Below, piece after piece: positions 5,192 to 9,238 of a stretch of 9,238 nucleotides of DNA. How positions within the stretch are numbered: position 1 is the stretch's first letter; every line of letters starts with the position of its first letter. The stretch is from the NCBI GenBank assembly GCA_009785045.1, contig WQXC01000068.1, positions 1-9,238 on the forward strand, written 5' to 3'. The position numbers were made by a program, and so were the translations under genes. This DNA comes from Treponema sp. (lineage in GTDB: Bacteria; Spirochaetota; Spirochaetia; Treponematales; Breznakiellaceae). The notes below the pieces were generated by a model. The model ran no database searches and was not told the DNA's origin. It worked only from the letters and a program-made list of their open reading frames with translations.

Positions 5192-7063
5192 TCAAAAACT
5201 AATCCCTGCTGCTTCCGCCAGCCCTGTGAACATTTTAAGCGATGTTTTTAAATTTGCGCGGAAAGAGCCATCCTCGTCTTTTTCTGCATCTAAAGGCTGT
5301 GGAAAAAGGAAATCTGCTATTTCTTTGAACTCGCTCTGGGATATACGCTGCGAAACTTCTTCAAGTTCCTTTAAAACTTTTTCCTGCTGCGATTTATCCA
5401 GTTCTTGTTTCAACGCCTGCTGCGCTATTTCTGCCCCTTCTTCGGCTGCCGTTTTAATATCTGCAAGTCCGTTGTTCAAGGCAGACACAGCGCTTTTATA
5501 TCGCTCAACCCTTTTTTGTTTTTCCTGCTGTTCGTTAAAAACAGTTTCTATTTGGGAAAAGACCTGCAGCAGGCGGTTATCAATTTCTTCGCGGCGATTC
5601 GGCAAAGTTAGAAATTTTTTGGTCTCGCCCGCCTGGAGTCCTGTAATTGCCAAGCCATCCTGAAAAAAACTGTAGTTTTGTACATGCGGGTTACTATTAA
5701 ATTGATATTCGAACCAGGCGGCATAAAGCGAAAGACGTCTGTCTGTCAAAACCTGGCCGCCGTTTGCAGATTTAGCTTTAAACGGGAAACCGTCACGAAG
5801 CGCGCGCACTATCCATTTTTCTACGGGGTTAAAACGTATGGATTGCGAGTTTGACTGCTCTTCAAAACGAGCGCCGCGAAAATGTGTTTTTAATTCAGGG
5901 AACGCAAGGTCTAAACCCGCAATCCAGATTTCGTTAGCGCCAAGTGTGCGCGCGAAATCCCACGCCGTAGTGGCAACAGAGCCGCCCGCACCAAGCCTGC
6001 CTTTGGGATCAACCTGCTTTTCGATAAATGTGCCGGGCGGATACATGGAACTGCAAAGAAATTTATTTTTAAAATGCAGATTAAGTACCGGCGGATAAAC
6101 AGCAGTCTCGGCTATCAATGCAGTTTGCCGGGCGGTTCCAGGGTCAGCAACGCAGCGGTCAAGGTGACGGCTGTTCCAAAACTGAGGATCTACCACAAGA
6201 ACAAAATCCGGCTGTATGCCGTTTTTAACAAAAAACCTAAGGCTTGTATCGACTGCTACAATAATACATCTATTATAAATGTCGCGTAACAAAGGCTTTA
6301 TTTTATCCAGGCTGGGACCTGCAGCGGCAAGAAACACCGGCAGCGGGTCGGCAGCATTCCCGGCAGCCAATCCAGCGAGATGATAAACGCCGGGATACTC
6401 GTTTATCGCACTCATGTTACGCGACAAATTGCGAACCCACCGCTGACCAAAACGTCTGTGAGTCGCCAGGTTTACATCATCTTTCATTCCCCAAGTGCGT
6501 ATTTTACTTTCTATTGTTTTATACCATTGTTCATCAAGCCCGATAAGTGCTCTGTTATAAATAACGGAAGGAACAGGTTTCTTCCCATTATCCCCGGCAG
6601 AAGCAGCATCGTTTGCAATTAATTCTGCTGCCATAACAAGCGCGCTTGTAATTCCATCCCCAGAGCCGCCAACAAGAAAAAGTACACGATACTTGCTGAA
6701 GAATTCAGTAAGATCCCGCAGCTCCAGTGCCTTAAAGAAAAGGTTATTATATTTTTCTACAATGATAACAGGCCGTCCAAGCTCTGCTGCAGCCTGCGCT
6801 GCATAACCAAGCCCAAACCCAAGAACAACAACCGCACCTTTTTCTGCGCTTACAGCCTGTGCAAGACGCTGCCCTTCACGCTGCGGATCTCGCGGTGAAT
6901 GTATATGTATTCCGTTAATGCAAAGCGTGGGGTCGCCCGTAGAGGCAGTTTCTATTTTTAATTCATTTACCGGGGGTTCACCGCCGGCTTGCGCGATTAT
7001 ATCTTCCCAGAAACCGGGGTAATGTTTTAGTAAAACAGCTTTGTTCTTTTCCAGGTAAGACAT
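5192..7063 (-). CDS. DUF115/Maf-type putative glycosyltransferase (6-hydroxymethylpterin pyrophosphokinase MptE-like fold)
   Basis: A 623-residue protein of the motility-associated-factor (Maf, MAF_flag10/DUF115) family. Members in other bacteria are linked to attaching nonulosonic sugars to flagellin, and an archaeal relative is a pterin pyrophosphokinase. Seen: a Rossmann-like N-terminal part with VVVLGFGLGYAAQ at 78-90; the core domain with LAAAGPSLDK at 245-254, VDTSLRFFVKNGIQPDFVLV at 271-290 leading into VDP, and GGSVATTAWDFARTLGANEI at 360-379 followed by WIAGLDLAF; then a long charged helical stretch, probably coiled coil, at about 490-585. No signal peptide. An in-frame TAA at 7072-7070 shows that the ATG at 7063 is the earliest possible start. 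No Shine-Dalgarno precedes it, and a TATAAT lies 9 bp upstream, so the message may be leaderless. No flagellar or sugar-biosynthesis gene is nearby, so a role in flagellin modification is family inference only. Confidence 0.88.
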   Translation of the reverse strand: MSYLEKNKAVLLKHYPGFWEDIIAQAGGEPPVNELKIETASTGDPTLCINGIHIHSPRDPQREGQRLAQAVSAEKGAVVVLGFGLGYAAQAAAELGRPVIIVEKYNNLFFKALELRDLTEFFSKYRVLFLVGGSGDGITSALVMAAELIANDAASAGDNGKKPVPSVIYNRALIGLDEQWYKTIESKIRTWGMKDDVNLATHRRFGQRWVRNLSRNMSAINEYPGVYHLAGLAAGNAADPLPVFLAAAGPSLDKIKPLLRDIYNRCIIVAVDTSLRFFVKNGIQPDFVLVVDPQFWNSRHLDRCVADPGTARQTALIAETAVYPPVLNLHFKNKFLCSSMYPPGTFIEKQVDPKGRLGAGGSVATTAWDFARTLGANEIWIAGLDLAFPELKTHFRGARFEEQSNSQSIRFNPVEKWIVRALRDGFPFKAKSANGGQVLTDRRLSLYAAWFEYQFNSNPHVQNYSFFQDGLAITGLQAGETKKFLTLPNRREEIDNRLLQVFSQIETVFNEQQEKQKRVERYKSAVSALNNGLADIKTAAEEGAEIAQQALKQELDKSQQEKVLKELEEVSQRISQSEFKEIADFLFPQPLDAEKDEDGSFRANLKTSLKMFTGLAEAAGISF

Positions 7064-7071
7064 TGTGGTTT

Positions 7072-7077
7072 ATTATA
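7072..7077 (-). promoter_or_regulatory. Consensus -10 directly before the DUF115 start codon
   Basis: TATAAT on the minus strand (7077-7072), only 8 bp between its last base and the ATG at 7063. At 17-bp spacing the -35 position holds only a T-run (7100-7095). If used, transcription would begin at about 7064-7066, giving an almost leaderless message, which fits the lack of a ribosome site. Confidence 0.4.
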
Positions 7078-7139
7078 CAAGAAATTGGTAATAAAAAAAA
7101 GTAGTTATTATTTAAGTATCTTTTTTAGGTATGGCATCA

Positions 7140-7168
7140 TTGACAAAATAAAACTTATAAATAATAAT
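7140..7168 (+). promoter_or_regulatory. Sigma-70 promoter of the second candidate small RNA
   Basis: A perfect -35 TTGACA (7140-7145), a 17-bp spacer, and -10 AATAAT (7163-7168, one mismatch). The predicted start is near 7174-7175, 2-3 nt before the closing helix of the structured element. The 12 bases ATTGACAAAATA (7139-7150) are identical to 2821-2832 at the first small-RNA promoter. Confidence 0.6.
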
Positions 7169-7395
7169 TAAACAGCCGACCAGGGTCGTTTAGGACGCAA
7201 GCTCAAGGGGATCAGAAATGATCAGCACGAGGCACCTGGTACGCGCATTTTCCAAAAAGTCCTAATACCTAATTTATTTTCTCCTCTTTCGACTGTTGCA
7301 ATGTAGATTGTTTCATTACATTTACTTAGAGCCTACCCTGCAAAAGCAGCAGCTTCAGGATAATTCTTATTAACATCTTTTTTATAATCTGTCAT
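7168..7395 (-). pseudogene. Short ORF (20 aa) and interrupted reading frame, possible gene remnant
   Basis: ATG at 7395 with GAGG 6 nt upstream opens a 20-residue frame, MTDYKKDVNKNYPEAAAFAG, closed by TAG at 7335-7333. The same frame then stays open for 36 codons (protein-like: ALSKCNETIYIATVERGENK, later TFWKMRVPGASC) to TGA at 7224-7222, and again to TAA at 7170-7168. This pattern of good start, plausible residues and scattered stops looks like a decayed gene. The segment YIATVERGENKLGIRTF is faintly like the start of pyridoxamine-oxidase-fold proteins, but this is only an impression. Its last third overlaps the candidate plus-strand RNA. Confidence 0.3.
7175..7251 (+). ncRNA. Candidate structured small RNA, class not recognised
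   Basis: A GC-rich patch in AT-rich surroundings, directly behind a consensus promoter. A closing helix pairs CGACCAGG (7177-7184) with CCTGGT-CG (7235-7243, one bulged A at 7241). Inside are a 5-bp hairpin GATCA-GAAA-TGATC (7210-7223) capped by a GNRA-type GAAA tetraloop, a possible GUC/GAC hairpin (7185-7187 with 7194-7196), and CUC/GAG pairing (7202-7204 with 7229-7231). The closing helix is followed by a short TTTT (7248-7251), a poor terminator, so the 3' end is uncertain. No plus-strand gene follows it, so it is unlikely to be a riboswitch. I compared it from memory with SRP RNA, 6S, tmRNA and the c-di-GMP riboswitch and none fits. The same stretch is also part of an interrupted minus-strand reading frame, the competing explanation. 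Confidence 0.45.
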
Positions 7396-7535
7396 TTTAC
7401 GCCTCGCAATAAATAAGATTTCACTTCCAAAAAAGAAAGTTCATATATATGGCGCAAGAGTACCGTTTTGCTTGATCGAGATTCGAGAAAAATTAAAGAT
7501 TTTTGAAAGTTTTTTGATTTTTTACTTAACAAGAG

Positions 7536-7565
7536 TGAGGATACGCTAGATGTAGCGTATCCTCA
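7536..7565 (-). terminator. Perfect 13-bp hairpin downstream of the LRR gene, probable terminator
   Basis: TGAGGATACGCTA (7536-7548), a 4-nt loop, and its exact complement (7553-7565). It lies about 100 nt past the stop of the LRR gene on the minus strand. No T-run follows directly on either strand; minus-strand T-rich sequence starts only about 15 nt later. It may be a terminator, an mRNA 3'-end stabiliser, or a protein-binding palindrome. Confidence 0.45.
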
Positions 7566-7632
7566 GGTTCAGCGACACTAGGAAATAGTAGTACTGGAAA
7601 CTCACCCTTCAGGTTCGTTGCAAGGAACAGGT

Positions 7633-7649
7633 ACTGGTGCGTCACCAGT
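7633..7649. repeat. Small hairpin just after the LRR gene stop
   Basis: ACTGGTG (7633-7639), CGT loop, CACCAGT (7643-7649): a perfect 7-bp stem 16 nt beyond the stop codon of the LRR gene. No T-run follows in the direction of the gene, so on its own it is not a standard terminator. Confidence 0.4.
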
Positions 7650-7665
7650 TACTGCGCATGAATGT

Positions 7666-9238
7666 TTACTCCACTTTTGTCCAGGTTGGATACGCTCCGG
7701 GATTTGTCATGGTATATGTTCCAGCGCCACCGCCCGAGGCGAAGTATACTGAACGCAAATTTCCGCGGAATGGATTATATGTACTAAAATTTTCTTCTGT
7801 AATAATTCCTATTGTTATGCTCATTAAACTAGTACAACTGGAGAATGCATAATCTCCAATACTTGTTACACTGTCAGGTATTGTGATACTAGTTAATCCT
7901 GTACAACCAAAAAATGCACTTTCGCCAATAGTTGTTACGCTGTTGCCAATTGTTATACTTGTTAATCCTGTACAGCCGCTAAATGTACTTTCGCCAATAC
8001 TTGTTACGCTGTCAGGTATAGTGATACTTGTTAAACTGGTGCAATTTTGGAATGTTCTATCGCCTATACTTGTTACACTGTCAGGTATTGTGATACTTGT
8101 TAATCCTGTACAGCCCCTGAATGCGCTATTGCCTATACTTGTTACGCTGTCAGGTATAGTGATACTCGTTAATCCTGTACAGCCAAAAAATGCACTTTCG
8201 CCAATAGTTGTTACACTGTCAGGTATAGTGATACTTGTTAATCCTGTACAGCCAAAAAATGCACCTTCGCGAATAGTTGTTACACTGTCAGGTATTGTGA
8301 TACTTGTCAAACCTGTACAGTAATAAAATGCACCTTCGCCAATAGTTGTTACGCTGTCAGGTATAGTGATACTTGTTAAACCGCTGCAATTCATAAATGA
8401 AAAATCAGGGATACTTTCACCGCTAGTAATAATGACCGTTTTCAATGATGCAGGAACACTATAACTATTTCCGAAAAAACTGTAAAAGGTTTGACTTACT
8501 GCTGGTATTGTGATACTTGTTAATCCTGTACAACCGCTGAATGCGTTATTGCCTATACTTGTTACGCTGTCAGGTATAGTGATACTCGTTAAACTGGTGC
8601 AATTTTGGAATGTTCTATCGCCTATACTTGTTACACTGTCAGGTATTGTGATACTTGTTAATCCTGTACAACCGCTAAATGCACCTGAGCCAATACTTGT
8701 TACGCTGTCAGGTATAGTGATACTTGTTAATCCTGTACAACCGCTAAATGCACCTGAGCCAATACTTGTTACGCTGTCAGGTATTGTGATACTTGTTAAA
8801 CCGCTGCAATTAGAAAATGAACTATTAGGGATACTTTCACCACTAGTAATAATGACTGTTTTCAATGATGCAGGAACATTTGCTGCATTCCCGAACATAG
8901 AAGAAAATTGAATGCTTACTACTGGCAATGTGATGCTTGTTAATCCTGTACAGCCGCTGAATGCAAATGAGCCGATACTTGTTACGCTGTCAGGTATTGT
9001 GATACTTGTTAAACCTGTACATCCGCTGAATGCATTATTGCCAATGCTTGTTACGCTGTCAGGTATTGTGATACTTGTTAATCCTGTACAGCCGCTAAAT
9101 GCACTTGAGCCGATACTTGTTACGCTGTTGGGAATATTTATATTTCCGCTTTTAATATCAAATATTAATACAATTTCAGTTTTTTCTTTATTATATAAAA
9201 TACCATCTTGAATAGTAAAATTCGGATGATTATTACTA
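7666..9238 (-). CDS. BspA-like leucine-rich-repeat (LRR_5) surface protein, C-terminal part
   Basis: The frame is open from the right edge (first whole codon at 9237) to TAA at 7668-7666, giving 523 residues. The true start lies outside the window: TTG 8928 is an internal Leu of the repeats, not a start. The visible N-terminal part has NHPNFTIQDGILYNKEKTEI, the spacer typical of BspA-like proteins, followed by fifteen 23-residue units of the form SVTSIGxxAFSGCTGLTSIT plus IPD. Two divergent cassettes with VPASLKTVIITSGESIP break the array into blocks of three, four and eight units. The tail FRGNLRSVYFASGGGAGTYT... ends in TWTKVE, with no LPxTG or membrane anchor. In treponemes and Bacteroidota such proteins are exported and bind host proteins or other cells; any signal peptide would be upstream of this window. 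The codons of neighbouring units are nearly identical, showing recent duplication. Confidence 0.93.
   Translation of the reverse strand, partial: SNNHPNFTIQDGILYNKEKTEIVLIFDIKSGNINIPNSVTSIGSSAFSGCTGLTSITIPDSVTSIGNNAFSGCTGLTSITIPDSVTSIGSFAFSGCTGLTSITLPVVSIQFSSMFGNAANVPASLKTVIITSGESIPNSSFSNCSGLTSITIPDSVTSIGSGAFSGCTGLTSITIPDSVTSIGSGAFSGCTGLTSITIPDSVTSIGDRTFQNCTSLTSITIPDSVTSIGNNAFSGCTGLTSITIPAVSQTFYSFFGNSYSVPASLKTVIITSGESIPDFSFMNCSGLTSITIPDSVTTIGEGAFYYCTGLTSITIPDSVTTIREGAFFGCTGLTSITIPDSVTTIGESAFFGCTGLTSITIPDSVTSIGNSAFRGCTGLTSITIPDSVTSIGDRTFQNCTSLTSITIPDSVTSIGESTFSGCTGLTSITIGNSVTTIGESAFFGCTGLTSITIPDSVTSIGDYAFSSCTSLMSITIGIITEENFSTYNPFRGNLRSVYFASGGGAGTYTMTNPGAYPTWTKVE
7804..9129 (-). repeat. 69-bp tandem repeat array coding LRR_5 units, with two inserted cassettes
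   Basis: Fifteen units of about 69 bp (23 codons). Cassettes that depart from the unit lie at 8806-8928 and 8386-8505, exactly 420 bp apart. An 83-bp stretch, 8030-8112, recurs exactly at 8588-8670 (offset 558 bp, flanked by single-base differences), and two adjacent units around 8649-8786 are almost identical. This points to slippage and gene conversion. Confidence 0.85.

Larger units (their letters stand above)
7064..7665. other. 602-bp intergenic region between the DUF115 and LRR genes
   Basis: No intact gene of normal size on either strand. From left to right it holds the DUF115 promoter, the candidate small RNA and its promoter, the interrupted minus-strand frame, an AT-rich stretch at about 7396-7530 in which I see nothing, the 13-bp hairpin at 7536-7565, and a 7-bp hairpin at 7633-7649. 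Confidence 0.6.

Noticed and set aside
5226..6622. Several plus-strand ORFs of 68-145 codons
   Set aside because: Antisense shadows of the DUF115 gene.
7175..7251. c-di-GMP riboswitch or SRP RNA
   Set aside because: GGACGCAAGC and the GAAA loop recall the c-di-GMP-I aptamer, but their order is wrong and no gene follows; the SRP core GGAAGGAAGCAGCC-type loop is absent.
7804..9129. CRISPR-like regular repeats
   Set aside because: Repeats are 69 bp, head-to-tail without unique spacers, and code for LRR_5 units.
7883..9211. Plus-strand ORFs with repeats such as VTLSGIVILVNPVQP
   Set aside because: They are the antisense reading of the 69-bp LRR repeats; a repeat length divisible by three keeps other frames open by chance.

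Overview
The window looks like chromosomal DNA of a spirochaete, most likely a Treponema or close relative. The basis is family content rather than a database match: a Maf/DUF115 protein, a BspA-like leucine-rich-repeat surface protein, a Ppx/GppA phosphatase fused to an HD domain, and moderate-to-low GC with strong AAGGAG ribosome-binding sites.

Layout. Positions 1-2663 (minus strand) hold a tightly linked pair: a six-hairpin (trehalase/MGH1-like) glycoside hydrolase with a TTG start, followed after 3 nt by a Ppx/GppA-HD phosphatase that runs off the left edge. Positions 2664-5191 are a markedly AT-rich block that looks like an inserted accessory islet. It holds an Abi_2 (AbiD/AbiF-type) HEPN protein on the plus strand, preceded by a very likely small RNA with its own consensus promoter and intrinsic terminator. 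Converging on it from the minus strand are two unrecognised genes: a 111-aa membrane protein with its own promoter, and a 217-aa protein whose natural start appears to be broken by an in-frame TGA at codon 5. Positions 5192-7063 (minus) encode a 623-aa DUF115/Maf-type putative glycosyltransferase with a consensus -10 only 9 bp from its ATG and no Shine-Dalgarno sequence. Positions 7064-7665 carry no intact gene of normal size. They hold a second candidate small RNA on the plus strand (consensus promoter, closing helix, GAAA-tetraloop hairpin), a short ORF on the minus strand that may be a decayed gene, and two hairpins. From 7666 to the right edge (minus) runs the 3' part of a BspA-like LRR_5 protein built of 23-residue repeats.

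How the parts may work together. The best candidate for an interesting system is the small RNA plus Abi_2 HEPN gene at 2822-3917. Its layout (short structured RNA, terminator, then a putative RNase toxin read by leakage through the terminator) matches RNA-antitoxin/HEPN-toxin modules. The 217-aa and 111-aa genes beside it are AT-rich like it and may be passengers of the same islet; nothing in their sequence tells their function. The flanking genes look like ordinary chromosomal genes on one strand, so the islet may have split an older neighbourhood.
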